A stretch of DNA of 64,000 nucleotides from Tubulanus polymorphus (taxonomy: Eukaryota > Nemertea > Palaeonemertea > Tubulaniformes > Tubulanidae), in NCBI RefSeq assembly GCF_964204645.1, contig NC_134029.1, forward strand, positions 9,414,850 through 9,478,849. Reading direction: 5' to 3'. Below the pieces are notes generated by a model that worked only from the letters and a program-made list of their open reading frames with translations, did not search any database and was not told where the DNA came from. Below are positions 10,933-22,134 of the stretch, one piece after another. Made by a program: the position numbers and the translations under genes. Numbering within the stretch: the stretch's first letter is position 1; each line of letters starts with the position of its first letter.

Positions 10933-12085
10933 AGTACATATTTTTGTAAAATATTGGGTTAAAAGTTGTGAAGATTGTGCTACGAGGAAGAAACCTCAAA
11001 AGTCAGTTAAAGCGCCATAAATTCCCATCAAAGTAGGTGGACCGTTTGATAGAATAGCTATGGATATATTAGGGCCCTTGAAGAAATCATACGATGAGTA
11101 CCAGTATATATTAGTGTGCACTGAATATTTAACCCAATGGACACACACATTTGCATTAAAAGAAATCTATGCTATCACAATCACTTGAGTGTTTCAACGC
11201 GAAATTGATACACGAATTATGCAAATTATGCAATGCGTCTAAAATCAGAACGTCTGCATATCATCCCCAAGCGGATGGTTTAGTTGAGCGAATCAACAAA
11301 AATATCTGCAACAGTATGTCTCAATATACGGACAAACATCAAAGAGATTGGCCAGATTTCCTTCTAAGCATCACGTTCGCTCATAACGCGTCTATTTGCG
11401 AATCCACTTTGTATTTGCCGTTTGAATCGATTTATGGCAGGAAGGCAGTTTTGCCGATCGATGTGACCTTGCTCTCTAATACACCCAATTTGACAGGAAT
11501 ATTATGATGATGTTGTGAGTAAGATCAAGGTTGTTTACGAGATAGCTAGACAGAATATCGATAAAGCGCAAGCGCGTATGAAAGTCTATTATGATCGGGG
11601 TAGTAAAGAACCGGATTTTCAAGTCGGTCTATCAGTTTGGCTTTACAACCCTTTTGTCCCAAAAGGGCATTGTAAGAAGTTTGTACACCACCATTTGGGA
11701 CCTTATAAAATATTACAGCAGACTTCGCCAGTGAATTATTCACTCGTTCATACGAAAGAGAGACGACAATACGAAAATAGTTCATTGTAATCGAATGAAA
11801 TTGTATGTTGACCCAAAGGACAGACCAATCGATTTACCATCAGATAGGAACGAATCGGTACCTGACACCGAAGCGGATGAAGGGAATCAATCCGATTCCG
11901 ATGATTCAGGGGATAATTTGGAAGATGAAGATGATATTTATACAGTAGAAAAGATCTTGAAATCGCATTTTGATAAGGGGGGAAATGAACGATTCCTTAG
12001 TCAAATGGAAGGGTTATGGCATGAAAGATGGCACATGGGAGTTCGAAAAATAGTTTTATTGATAAAACGCCCTTGGAGATATTTC
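10933..12085 (+). pseudogene. Element A integrase core, GPY/F domain and chromodomain
   Basis: It resumes with VKSCEDCATRKKP (Cys pair) and DRIAMDILGP (first catalytic Asp). A deletion near 11160-11190 removes the usual second Asp block. SAYHPQADGLVERINKNI (about 11250-11305) keeps the catalytic Glu. HHHLGPYKILQQ (about 11690) is the GPY/F domain. After an acidic linker, YTVEKILKSHFDKGGNERFL (about 11939-11998) opens a chromodomain. One extra base at about 11999 shifts the frame, and the rest (VKW...TWEF) is readable in the next frame. In chromoviruses this domain directs integration to marked chromatin. It is dead here because of the frameshifts and missing Asp. Confidence 0.85.
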
Positions 12086-12135
12086 GGAGGCCAAAGAAGG
12101 ACAAACGAGGGAAGTAGTTCCATTTCCTAATTACG

Positions 12136-13729
12136 TTGTACTCACAATGTGTCCATACTTTTTCAGGGACAACACTAGTTATGATTTTTATCCACGGATC
12201 GTTAGCTACCGAAACCGTAATATGCCCAGGATATGGCGTGTTACTTCAAAAAATCAGTGTGGTAGACAATGGTGCGAGCGCATGGAAGCACACTTTTGTA
12301 CTCCCCTTGTTGCAAGTGCCGAAATATAAGGCCTTAATTCCGGACTGTGATTTTCATAAAGGCGGGGATGAACTTTGTAAGGTCGGTACTAATTTGATGT
12401 CCTCTATGAGGGATCACCATAACGAATTGGTTGGTCAGATAGTCAAGGATATTAATACGATCAAAGATCTCATTCCGGTAACTATAACTAAAGCCGAGAT
12501 AACCAAGTCGAAACGCCCGAAGAGAGATTTGGCCACGTTTATGGGGAAGTTCATGAAAAACCTCTTTGGCTTAGCGACCGATGAGGATCTCGCAAAGCTT
12601 TCGAAGCACATCACTGACGTGGAGAATATGGCAAAGTTAAATACGAAGCAATTAAGAACGATTTCAGACGACCTGACTTTGTATATGTCGTCTGCGGATG
12701 CTCGCATAGCCAACGTCGTCGCTGGGGTAAGCTAGGGTTTTATTATCAGGTACAGGATATTGTTTTCACGAAAACAAATAATAATTTATATATTACCATC
12801 AATATTCCTTTATCCTCGACCAACGCCTTCTTCGGGGCCTTTCCTGTACCATGCAATTCCTCGTCGACTCGCAGTACGTTGTAAACTGGGTTACCTGATT
12901 ATTTTGGTATAACTGACAATGGCCAGTTTTATACTGAGCTATAGTCCAAATTCTATTCTTCATGCTCAGGCAAATATTAGAAATCTTGCTCGACTGCGAT
13001 GTCGATGAAATATTCCCAGATGCGCATTGGCAATTTATAGGGACGAGCCTAAGTTGGTATCGCAATTGTGTGATTTCAGGTACGAGCCGACATCTGCGTT
13101 GTTCGAGAGCACAGTGCAGGTTAAAGACAGTTTATACTTGATGTCGGGAAAGCGAGTGACGTGGGATTTGACCTGTCCAGGGAAACCAGTCCAAGCAATT
13201 AAAAGTTGTCTGTTTTGTTTGTTATCAGTGCCATGCAAGTGCCGATTAACATCTAACACTTTTGAACTTAGCCCACGAATTATGGCTTGTGCGGGTGATG
13301 TGGCCTGTTAAATATTATAGCATGAATCTCCCAGTAGTATCGCAAATTTATAACCAGGAACAGCTGGACAATATTTTAGGGGGGACTACGGTTACAGATC
13401 CCATAAAAACAGAACTCCCTCATTGTAAGTTAAACATGGCTAACTGGCCGGGTCTAGTTGATAAGGATAAAAAGTTTTCTTTGGATTTTAAAAGGATGGT
13501 AAATCACATTAAGAATGACATCGCTATGTATGCATCGAAGGCGGATGCCTTGGCTGCAAAGTCAGACGAGTCTTGCGATGACTTTGAATGGACCATTTCC
13601 GATACGCCAGGTGTCCTAAATATTGTAGTCATTGCTCTGTCTTCGGCTAGCATGCTATTGTGTCTTTTTCTCTTCATTAAAACAAGGAAGGTTTTGGGGA
13701 TGATGACGTTGCGACTTCATTGCCTCTAG
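12136..13729 (+). pseudogene. Env-like gene of element A (baculovirus F/errantivirus-like), broken
   Basis: An intact 199-codon frame (12136-12735) has a hydrophobic signal-like start, a short ectodomain, a furin-type KRPKRD site (about 12508-12525) followed by the FMGKFMKNLFGLATDEDL pattern, then a heptad-like helix. A basic cleavage site followed by F-x-G-x-x-x-x-LFG resembles baculovirus F and insect errantivirus envelopes. A deletion near 12735 and frameshifts break the middle. The last part (13262-13729) ends in a membrane helix (VLNIVVIALSSASMLLCLFL) and a basic KTRK stop-transfer. This is consistent with a membrane-fusion glycoprotein relic. Copy 1 at 1566-3100 has the deleted middle. 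Confidence 0.75.
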
Positions 13730-14106
13730 CGAAGGCGTTTACCGTCGTCTCGAATAAATCGTATGAACTAGCGCTAGATTCCCTTGACAAGGGTTCCAAC
13801 GAAATAGTTTTGGTTAAAGTTGTAACTGAACGGTTTGACCTTTCAGATATTCCCATGTTGGAAGTCATATTTGTTTTGGGTTCCTTTTTGGTTGTACGGG
13901 TATTGATCATGGATATCGTTCATTTGATCCGCGCGATCCTGAAATGTTGCTCTCCATGGAGTAGTATTGACCGATCTGAATTACATTGTGTTATTTATCT
14001 AGAAATTTGTAATGTTAACAAGTCGATTATGATATTGTTGGGCGATTGTCCATATCATCCGACGGAAACGAATACTCTTGTCTTATGTTGCCAGATCCAG
14101 AAATAA
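13720..14106 (+). pseudogene. Unidentified ORF after env in element A
   Basis: This is a 128-codon ORF overlapping the env end by a few bases in another frame. It has a central hydrophobic stretch (MLEVIFVLGSFLVVRVLIM) that could be a membrane helix, and cysteines near the end. It may be a shifted cytoplasmic tail of env or a separate small protein. No family recognised. Confidence 0.35.
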
Positions 14107-14147
14107 TTGGTGTTGTATGGTCCTTTTAGCTATTACTTAGGTTTTCG

Positions 14148-14402
14148 ATGTACAGCGAGGTTATGGTAGATGGCCAGAAGGTGATGGATTTGCCTTCAAA
14201 GGTCACAATTCCGTGGCTTAAATTTAGTTCAGTAAGGAGGATCCTAGCGGATGATTTTTGCCAGTTCTTCTGGATAGAATTTAATGGGGCGAAGGTTCCT
14301 GTCAAAGGCATTGCGGATTTCCTGAGGGATCCGGCTGGAAAAAGGCACGAAGCCTTGGAAGGCTCCGCAGGAAAAATGATACTGACTGGGAGGCCGAGAT
14401 AG
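14148..14402 (+). pseudogene. Small uncharacterised ORF in the 3' part of element A
   Basis: An 84-codon ORF with mixed soluble composition (FSSVRRILADDFCQFFWIEF in the middle, basic end). It starts with an ATG and lies between the env-associated ORFs and the 3' non-coding region. It could be a C-terminal piece of the ORF upstream, which ends 42 bp before. I do not recognise it. Confidence 0.3.
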
Positions 14403-14855
14403 CGGCTCACGAAGCTGCCACTAATAGGAACATTCTGGCAATATCCCCACGGATTCCTTCGCCACCTAGTGTTCCGAATCCATTGGTACCCCAGAGGGGC
14501 ATCAATTTACTCTATCCCTTGTTGTTGTCGAGACCTTGAAATTAAGAGTCTTCAAGAGGTTCATTCCGTACATTTTGATGGGAGGGGGATGATTTCGATA
14601 TAGGCGACAATGTCTATATATGTATCATTTCGATAATTAGACAATGATATGAAATGGATTAAATGATAATAAATAGATATATTAATTATAGTTAGAGGCA
14701 TATTAAAATGAAGAGGCGTAATGAGTACTCAATTTCGATTGTATGTTTGCAATAATGTATGACAGGGCTGCGTATTTGAACTTAAGTGAATAACTTATAG
14801 TGGGATATGAAATATTATCATATGTTGAATGTTGTATTTATCTAGGCGAGCGTTT

Positions 14856-14974
14856 AGGCAGCATCAGAGCTCTTGTGGTGCGGAAGTGTTTTGAGAGGCT
14901 GGGTGTAGATGACCCGTTCGGCCTTCACGTAATGTGCTAGTAACCTCTTACGTGACTCTGATGTAGGCTGCCTT
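14856..14974 (+). ncRNA. Candidate structured RNA (four-way-junction fold) in the element A 3' region
   Basis: A closing helix pairs AGGCAGC+ATCAGAG (14856-14869) with CTCTGAT and GCTGCCT (14956-14973). Inside lie three hairpins: CTCT/AGAG (about 14870-14897), GGGT/ACCC (14901-14904 with 14912-14915) and CACGTAA/TTACGTG (14926-14932 with 14948-14954). The arrangement resembles a cloverleaf but has no tRNA promoter boxes. Function unknown; RNA export, packaging or translation control are guesses. Confidence 0.4.
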
Positions 14975-15214
14975 AAGATTGATTTACCGTATGTGTGTAC
15001 GTAAATTGTAATGTAATAATTGGAATGAAATAATATTGATGTTTAAGGACATGAGGTGTGATATGAAAATAACTTTAGGATGAAAAGAACAGTTGCTCTA
15101 TGTTGAAATTTGATGACTTATAATATATGTAATAAAAAAAAGAAAAAAAAAACATTGTTCTGGATGTATCTAATGTCTTGGTAGTTTGCTGTTTTTATCT
15201 ATCTTTGTATTATG

Positions 15215-16090
15215 CAGGGGCGTAGCGACAACTGTGACATATGTACACCAATAATTGGAAAACCCATAATGTTAAAACGTCATAATAAACGTTATTCTGT
15301 ATTTACATGGGGGGCATCAAGTTCTTTTGAAGATGTCAGCGGTGCTAATACGGAGGCGTTGGCAACGCACTTGAGATTTTCGGTGTAGGCCACATCCAAC
15401 CCAGTGACACCAGCCAGTTTGTTTACAGTGTTTACGGTATCACATCTGGACCATGCACCTGATCTCACAGTATCAAAGTTGTCGAATTCAGAAGACTATT
15501 TTCATATTACTTTAGAGCGACTCAAACCAGTATCAAAGTTGCCGAATTCAGAAGACTTTTTTCATATTACTTTAGAGCGACTCAAACCGGTTTTCTTCTG
15601 GTTATATTTCACTGATTCTGTAGGTGTTTTTTGTTCATGAAAAATGGACCATAATAAGGGATTTGACCAAAAATATTCTGCTCAAGTGCCAAGACATGGA
15701 AGGCAAGAAAATCGAGAGAGTACCGGTATTGATGTACAATAAGCTAACATTAGTTTACTATTCATCAAAGGCAGATCGAGCCTACCACTTGTATCGAGGG
15801 GTACTCAGGTTTGCCCTTCTATTTTTCTAGTTTGTGATTTTGACAGGCTCTTTTACTAACATGAATGTTTTATTCCGGGCAAGTATTCTGGAAGTAGCAT
15901 AAAAAATAGTCGATTCGAATCTAAACAAAAGTACTTAACTTCTAGGGGATAGATTTTATGCCCCAAATATGCTTAAAGATTGCGTTTTAATGTTCAAAAT
16001 TTTCTTGAGGGAGGGCCCCCAAACCCCCTTCTAGTTTGGATGTGCGCTCCAGATTGTCGCACCATTGAATTTTAGGTGGCTACGTCCCTG
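15215..16090 (+). mobile_element. Non-autonomous hAT-like element inside element A
   Basis: It starts CAGGGGCGTAGCG and ends GGTGGCTACGTCCCTG, inverted termini of the hAT-like CAGGGGCGTAGC class, flanked by TTATG on both sides (15210-15214, 16091-16095). A 5-bp duplication is shorter than the usual 8 bp for hAT, so the superfamily is tentative. Inside is a 60-bp sequence duplicated in tandem (15468-15587) and a 68-codon open stretch (15624-15830) without known motifs. Near the right end it shares a TTCTTGRGGGAGGRCCCCC-type motif with the element at 39483. Confidence 0.7.
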
Positions 16091-16484
16091 TTATGTTACT
16101 TGTATTATAATGTATTGTGGACATGGATTGTGGAATTATCTTTAATGGAATTTGTTCATTATAAACAGATTGTATATCGTATAAGAGAAATGATTACTTA
16201 CTGTTTGTAAGGTTGTATGCGTGTTTGTACGGTTGTTTCTTATCCATGGCGGTATGACGCTGTACGTCTTTTGGGTAGCTATTTGGAAGATACGATTTGT
16301 TTAATTGTGGTTTCCAAACAATCGTTTTCATTTCATGTTAGTGTTTTAGTGTTGGTGTTGTTATATTGACGAAATAGGTTTTTCCTGTCTAATATCTTGG
16401 AGGACCTTATGTCACGGTTCAACCTGCTTGACATGCATTTATGTATTTTTTCTCGATTTTGGTCCCTGGGGACAGGGCCTTTGC

Positions 16485-16494
16485 GAAAGGGGGG
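16485..16494 (+). promoter_or_regulatory. Polypurine tract of element A
   Basis: GAAAGGGGGG lies four bases before the TG of the 3' LTR, the standard position for the plus-strand DNA primer of LTR retroelements. Confidence 0.8.
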
Positions 16495-16498
16495 TATA

Positions 16499-16866
16499 TG
16501 TGACAGCCGTATTATTGATTTATGTTATTGATTTTCAACAGCAGTTTGAGGTATTATTGATTTATGTTATTGATTTTCAACAGCAGTTCGATTCATAAAT
16601 AGAACTGCTGCTGCTAAAAACCTCTAAACTTTGTGACATAAATTAATGTGAAAATGTCTTTATTGATAAGATAATTAAGAAGTGAACTATATATACTAGT
16701 TGTTTTGGACGGTTGAGTGAGACCGCTCTAACCATCGTTGAGATCAGTTCGGTGAATAAAGTACTACTGAAGACAGGAACTCTGTGTGCTGTGACTTGTT
16801 TTCTTCTTGGACGTTTTGTGGTATTTTCACTCACTCAAGCGAAATTCAAAGATCCCGTGGGTGACA
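16499..16866 (+). repeat. 3' LTR of element A
   Basis: It runs TGTGACAGCC...TGACA. It contains a 42-bp tandem duplication at its start (16509-16550, 16551-16592), TATATA near 16688 and AATAAA at 16755-16760. It lacks the 187-bp block of the 5' LTR. Confidence 0.88.
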
Positions 16867-17766
16867 GAAAGAAGAAGGATGAGACGCAGAAAGAAGATGA
16901 AAGAAGGGATGGCTGTGATCAAGAAAGAAGGGGAACGCGTGGAAAACAAGGAAAGAGGAGCCGGGGATGGAGGGGAATCGACTTAAGTCCCAAGTGGGCT
17001 AAAAACAGCCCCCAACGATGCAACGAGCGACCCGGAGACTGAAAGGAAGGAGATGGGAGCAGTCAGCAAACTCGGGAGAAGTTTGTTCGGGAAAAGTAAT
17101 AACGACAAGAAGCGGAAACAGTTAGTAAAGAGGAGTCTGGAGCTCAGCCGGCGAGCACGAGAGAGAGACGAGATTAAATAGAGAGCGGAGGAGGCGCGGA
17201 AGGCCGAAATTGAACATCGAAAGAAAATAGAAGAGGAAGCGAAGGAGAAGGAGATAGAGCGAAAGAAGTTGGAGGAGAAGCGGAGAGCGGAAATACAACG
17301 GTTAGAGAAGGGAGAGGAGCCTGAGAGCGTGCAAGCTTACATGCCGGAAATACTCGACACTAACTTTCAGAGATGGTGGAGAAACTAAACCCCAACATAC
17401 ATACCGACCGAAATCGTAAAGTCGTTACCAAAGGCCGATGTCCCAGCCCCTATACAGCCGGTGATAATTGATAAAGACGAGCCGCGGCCGGTGAAGGAGA
17501 GTCGGTGCAACCCGGAATCCAGAAGGGTGCTCGCGCATGTGCACCCGACCATCCATGGTCACCAGGCTACTTTCCGGGAGTGCCAGTACGATGTCCGTTT
17601 TGCCAGAAAATGGCCCATGCTTCAAGAATGGACACCACCAGCGCGAACCTCATCGCAGCCATTCTCGGAGGTGCATGTACATCCACTCGAGTCCGGGGAT
17701 ATGATCATCTTCGGGTTCGATGACGCCCCGATCGACTGCGTTGCGTGTCTGCTTGAGGAACGTTGA
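16867..17766 (+). pseudogene. Element B 3' ORF, coiled-coil continuation
   Basis: The frame interrupted at 6805 resumes with a very basic, Lys/Arg/Glu-rich segment. Next comes a broken long coiled coil (HRKKIEEEAKEKEIERKKLEEK, about 17215-17280; stop at 17179) and a Cys/His/Trp-containing C-terminal block ending at 17766 (101-codon frame from 17461). A 25-bp piece with TTAAGTCCCAAGTGGGCT (about 16981-17004) equals the tail of the 3737-4991 element and brings an in-frame stop. Function unknown; a structural or Gag-like accessory role is a guess. Confidence 0.5.
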
Positions 17767-17895
17767 TCGTCAGTCGAAACTTATTGTTGATCGTCCGTCA
17801 GGAGAAAATGATTGTCCGTCCGTCCGCCCGTCAAGAGAAATTTCGTCGAGGAACTTTTCATATTTCATGCGGGGCGTGTGAAAGCTGGGAGGGAA

Positions 17896-19120
17896 TGATG
17901 TAAAAATTTTTTCGATTTCGCCGAATTTTGGCGCTTATTTTAAAATCACCTTTCTCCCGGATTTCACCACTCTGTGTTTATTGTGTATTATATCCTATCA
18001 ATGTCGTTTTACTCATATTAATTAAGTGAGACCGTGCAACATTGTTTATTAAATGTCCGTTGCAAATTGGTCGATGTTTCGCATCCGGTTATTCCGGGTC
18101 CTCATGTATTTACTATAACCCTTCTGGCTGAATTGTATTTATAATTTCATGTATATCTTTCTGAGTGCAAGGGTTCGAACCCTTGTAACTCCATTTTTCT
18201 GCTGATGTGATTATTTATTTACATTTACGCGTGACCAATCACGCGTGTCCGAGCTTTTGTTCCAGCCAATGAGAGCGCGGGGGGACAATGGCGCTCTATA
18301 AAAGGCGAGCAGAGCGCGAGATTCAACAACAAACCGTTCAATCGGACTGTCCAGAACACTAGAACTCATCAGTTTACTCAGTAAGTCTACTACCCGTTTT
18401 TTAATGTAAGAACCATCCCGTCCGCGTGTCCCCCTCTGGACACCCGGACCGTGTACTTGCATTGCGTAAGATTGTAAATAAGTTAATTGCCACCCGCCGG
18501 AAGGTCTCCGGGGTTATCCAGGGTCGGCGTTGTCCCGGATACCTCATTTCCCCCGGCGGACATGGTTGTCCCCGAATGCCCCGGACAACGCAGAATTGTA
18601 AATAGTACGTGTTCAAAGACAGCTGTGTAAATAATGTAAATAATTGGACGTTAATGCGAGGCTTATATGCATCAGATATTTAATGCAGTTGCAGCTGCAA
18701 AATAAATACAAAACTGTTACTTTTTTCAAATTAAGAATGCTGTGTGAGTTATCATGGACGCGTTTGGAGTCAGGAAGAGAGTCAGTCTTAACTTTTAAGG
18801 ACACGAGGAATCCGGTCAGCTGAGGAGAGGCCGGAGTCACGCTACCGACATTTTATCCGGCAGAGGATTCCAGCTGAATTACTCACCTCCAAGAGGAGGA
18901 CGAGCGGACCCGGACGTACCCACCAACGGTGAAGAGGCATGAAGAGATAAGGGACGCCCCGAGAGCATCCGAGCCGTATGGAGGCCAAGGTTGGGTGGAG
19001 GCGGGCAAGCACAGCTGCGCAGGAGTTGCTTGTCCCCTACGAAATCCAAATATTACGGAGAAGCTATTTTGGTTACCGTGTCCATGGAATCCGTTACATG
19101 CGCCCAAGGAATCCGTAACA
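17896..19120 (+). repeat. Probable LTR of element B
   Basis: It follows the purine-rich AAAGCTGGGAGGGAA (17881-17895), starts TG and ends near CGTAACA (about 19120). It contains two CCAAT boxes, a TATA box and AATAAA (18701-18706), the order expected of U3-R-U5. No partner LTR is in the window, so the right end is an estimate. An 18-bp perfect palindrome CAAGGGTTCGAACCCTTG lies at 18168-18185. Confidence 0.55.
18233..18335 (+). promoter_or_regulatory. CCAAT/TATA promoter in the element B LTR
   Basis: GACCAATCA (about 18233) and GCCAATGAG (about 18264) precede TATAAAAGG (18297-18305). Start of transcription would be expected near 18330. Well-formed RNA polymerase II promoter signals placed inside the LTR. 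Confidence 0.6.
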
Positions 19121-19626
19121 CCGTGAGAAAAGTTAGACAGACGTTGATAGACTAAAGGAATGCAAAAATGTCCATATACGGGCCTGGGTGATGAGAACAT
19201 ATTGCAGTACCCTGTCGTGCCGGACCGGATGTGATGGAGTAAAGCATTAAACTAAACGAATGCTGACTGATTGATAGCCGGCCAAGTTAAGTATAATGTT
19301 TGAGCTATGAGGTTTCAGTTCGATTTCAAAATTGCAATTTTAGCAGGTGTAGCATGCCTGACAAAAAAATGAACTTCACAAAATATAGAACCTCTTAAAA
19401 TATAATAGGCAATATAATATCAACAAACTCAAATTCAAATTATGTTTAGTATAGTTAGGCACTTGTACATTCGCATCGATCGATCCGCGTAGTTAGGCAA
19501 TTGCGCAACAGTCAATAACTGCGCGCTGTTTTTTCTCCGGGTGATTCCTACTTTAGAGTTCGGAGGGAGTATCGCGGAATAGCCGGGATCCCCATTGGTG
19601 ACGTTATTACTACAGCGCATAAATTA
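19121..19626. other. No gene seen
   Basis: AT-rich sequence between the element B LTR and the next candidate gene. I see no convincing ORF, repeat or RNA gene. Confidence 0.5.
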
Positions 19627-20606
19627 AGATGGCGGCCGCCCCGGAATTTGAATTTTGAAAATCGGCCGATTTTTTCGTGATTTTTTATCAGATATCTCTC
19701 AAAGGTGAGTTTCAAACGCTATATTTTTATTTTTCTTCTTATCTCCCCTCTACGAAACGATATTTCGTCATATTCTATGCTTCTTAAGTGAAAATCGAAT
19801 TAAGATATGGAAATACTGAGGCGAACGATTCAAAAAGTTTTCCGTAAGTCTCAATGAGCGCACCAAGCTAGCCAGATTTCGTCACTAAACCGATTTTTTT
19901 AACGCAAAATCGAATCGAACTGTAGATATCTTAGAACACTTATACCTCAAACAATTCTTAAGCATAGTGTTTTCGTTTGTATTTCATATGTTTTGAGATC
20001 ATTCATCTCGGTTAAACTAGCTTTTGAGGTCATCTAAGTTTGTTTACATTTTGCGAAATGCAATCACGTGATCAAAATGGCGGATGCTGATTGGACAATG
20101 ACTGTTCAAAAACAATAACAAAGACACGTGGATCAAATTTACTACTACTTTCTTGGATTTTTAAACAATTTTATTTCCTTTTACAGGTATAAACAGTATA
20201 ATAATGAATAGGAAAAGAAATAAAGAAGATTTGGAAACAGTATTTGACCAATTCATGCCAGTTTTGAGGGAAGATGGAGCAATATATGTCGTACATGGAT
20301 GTAATACAGATTCGTAAAAAACATTTCGATTCTAAGAAGTTTAAATCTGCTAATGCTATTGACACTGCTGTTGCCGTAGATCTGATCAATTTGAATAAAT
20401 CTCATGGAAATTTTGATATTCAATTAGATAAAACAGTTAAATCAGTTTATCGCACGTGGACTAAATTTCAGAAATTTAGAAACATTAGTACGGAATGGGC
20501 CAAAATCATATCCTATCTCAACTCAGCTTTCCAGTTACCATCAACGACATCAACTATAGTTCGATCATCATCATCATCATCATGTGAAGTAATTACTTCT
20601 ACTTAG
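19627..20606 (+). pseudogene. Small spliced ORF of unknown function, frame shifted
   Basis: AAGATGGCGGC at 19627-19637 is a YY1-type motif often found at transcription starts. An exon could end at the AAAG/GTGAGT donor near 19703. After an intron, CCTTTTACAG (ending about 20186) precedes ATG at 20204 (MNRKRNKEDLETVFDQFMPV). That frame stops at about 20317. A second frame from 20274 (MEQYMSYMDVIQIRKKHFDS...) runs to 20606 and looks like the real continuation, so one indel near 20270 probably breaks the gene. The predicted protein is small and basic with a serine-rich end. Family not recognised. Confidence 0.4.
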
Positions 20607-22134
20607 CATTGTGCTTAAATCTGAAGTTAATAGCCCCAGTATTTATTGAGAACTAGCTATTATAGCATCCGTATGTGTTGACTATCTATGAGCTGACCTT
20701 CAAGATTCAAGGTCAAATTTTGGCAATAATGATGGCCCACTAGGTGCTAGGGTAATTTTTCTTCGGCACACTATTTAAAACATACCAGGCATCATTGTGT
20801 CCAAATTTGAAGTTAATCAGACTAAGAATCACAAAGATATGGCTATCATAGTGTTTTACTCATCAGGATCTTATCACAGATTTTGATCCTTTGTTTTATT
20901 CAATTCCCTTAATGAACTAGCGGGCTAATTATCAAACTTCGAAATGTAATAACTTCTGTTCTAATCAAGATAGAAACAAAATTTAACCAGAAAGAAACTT
21001 TCCATGATGGGTTTCTGTGTAATTGTTTCTGTTTCATTCACCGAACTCGCTGTCAAAAAGGCGATTCTCGATATAAATAGTAATGGGTTTTCCCCGCGGG
21101 ATACCCGCTTTGGGAAAGGCACCTGAATCGATGCTACGAGTTCGAATCCCAATATTTAGACGTAATTTATTATTCTTTGAAATAAATTCTTAGAATTTCT
21201 ATTTATGATAGGATGTGCAGGTTTTGATTTGGTAATGATGTTAATAAAAGTTAACCTCTTAAGGTATTGTTTTCTATCTATTATTTGTGACGGATTAGTT
21301 TCGATGCTCCTCACAACCCGCCCCACCACGTGTCACTTATTCACGGACATGCGGATTGTATCATTTGTAATAGGCCTACCACATGAAAGAGTCCATGGCC
21401 TACCGTAGAATAGTAGGGCCTACCGATCACGCTATGTGCGATGAAAGTAGTGTTTGAATAAAATAAATTTTTAATGAAATAAACATTATTTATCATAATT
21501 AATCAATAGATCAGGTGCCGCCTAAATAATTGTTTGTTTCGTGAAATTTGTACAAAACTTTGCGACTTCGTCATGTCTTGTGACCCTGAAAATACTAGAA
21601 GAATCATCGGTAAGCTTATAAAACGGCGAGGTCAACATAGTAACAACAACTTCGGGGATTGAAAAAAAAACTCGAAAGAATTATTTCTTATACTGATGAG
21701 TTATACTGATGGGGAGTAGCGACCGTCATTGACACCGGTTATTTATCCATTCACTATCAAATGTGACGAGCCCAATAAATGATTGCGCATAGATTCGGCC
21801 TCTCAGCATTTAGCACAGCAGTTCCGAGAAGTGTTAAGACCGATCAGCGCGTGCGCTATCTAAAACCGGTGCTAGTACGATCAATATCTACAGGTATATA
21901 CGTGTTCAGTATTACACAGCGAGTACCAGTATGTTGATCGAGCGTCATCAAAGCAACGCGCTATACAGCGGCTTGAACTAGCGAGTAACGTTAATTATCT
22001 TTTAACCAAATTAGAGCACTTATAACCATCGGAATCAAATATAAACCAAGCTGCACCATCTACATCAAGTAGAGAATACCTGTGTGAAATTACAGAATTG
22101 TCGGTCCACACAAACAGCTTAAATCGTGTCATAA
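20607..22134. other. Non-coding stretch without recognised genes
   Basis: AT-rich sequence. A tRNA-like B box (GAGTTCGAATCCC at about 21129-21141) lies in a possible SINE remnant. Nothing else can be supported. Confidence 0.45.

Larger units (their letters stand above)
6806..16866 (+). mobile_element. Ty3/Gypsy LTR retrotransposon A with chromodomain and env-like gene, non-functional
   Basis: The element is bounded by LTRs that both start TGTGACAG and end TGACA, with GAAA duplicated outside (6802-6805, 16867-16870). Order: LTR, primer-site region, a trace of gag, LINE fragment replacing gag-protease-RT, RNase H tail, integrase split by a DIRS-like insert, chromodomain, env-like gene, 3' ORFs, hAT-like insert, purine tract, LTR. 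The LTRs differ by indels (187 bp extra in the left, a 42-bp duplication in the right), so the insertion is old. It cannot move itself. Confidence 0.85.
5994..19120 (+). mobile_element. Ty3/Gypsy element B (outer, decayed), split by element A
   Basis: Parts in order: integrase remnant (5994-6350), C2H2 finger ORF (about 6500-6805), interruption by element A (6806-16866), coiled-coil continuation (16867-17766), purine tract (about 17881-17895) and a long LTR (about 17896-19120). The reading frame of the finger/coiled-coil ORF continues across the interruption, and GAAA is duplicated on both sides of element A. No 5' LTR, gag or RT is visible on the left, so the 5' half is lost. Confidence 0.65.

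Noticed and set aside
20540..20585. CRISPR-like or other prokaryotic features
   Set aside because: The short ATC-rich run is a microsatellite, and all tandem arrays here have units far too long and lack spacer structure. The DNA is eukaryotic.
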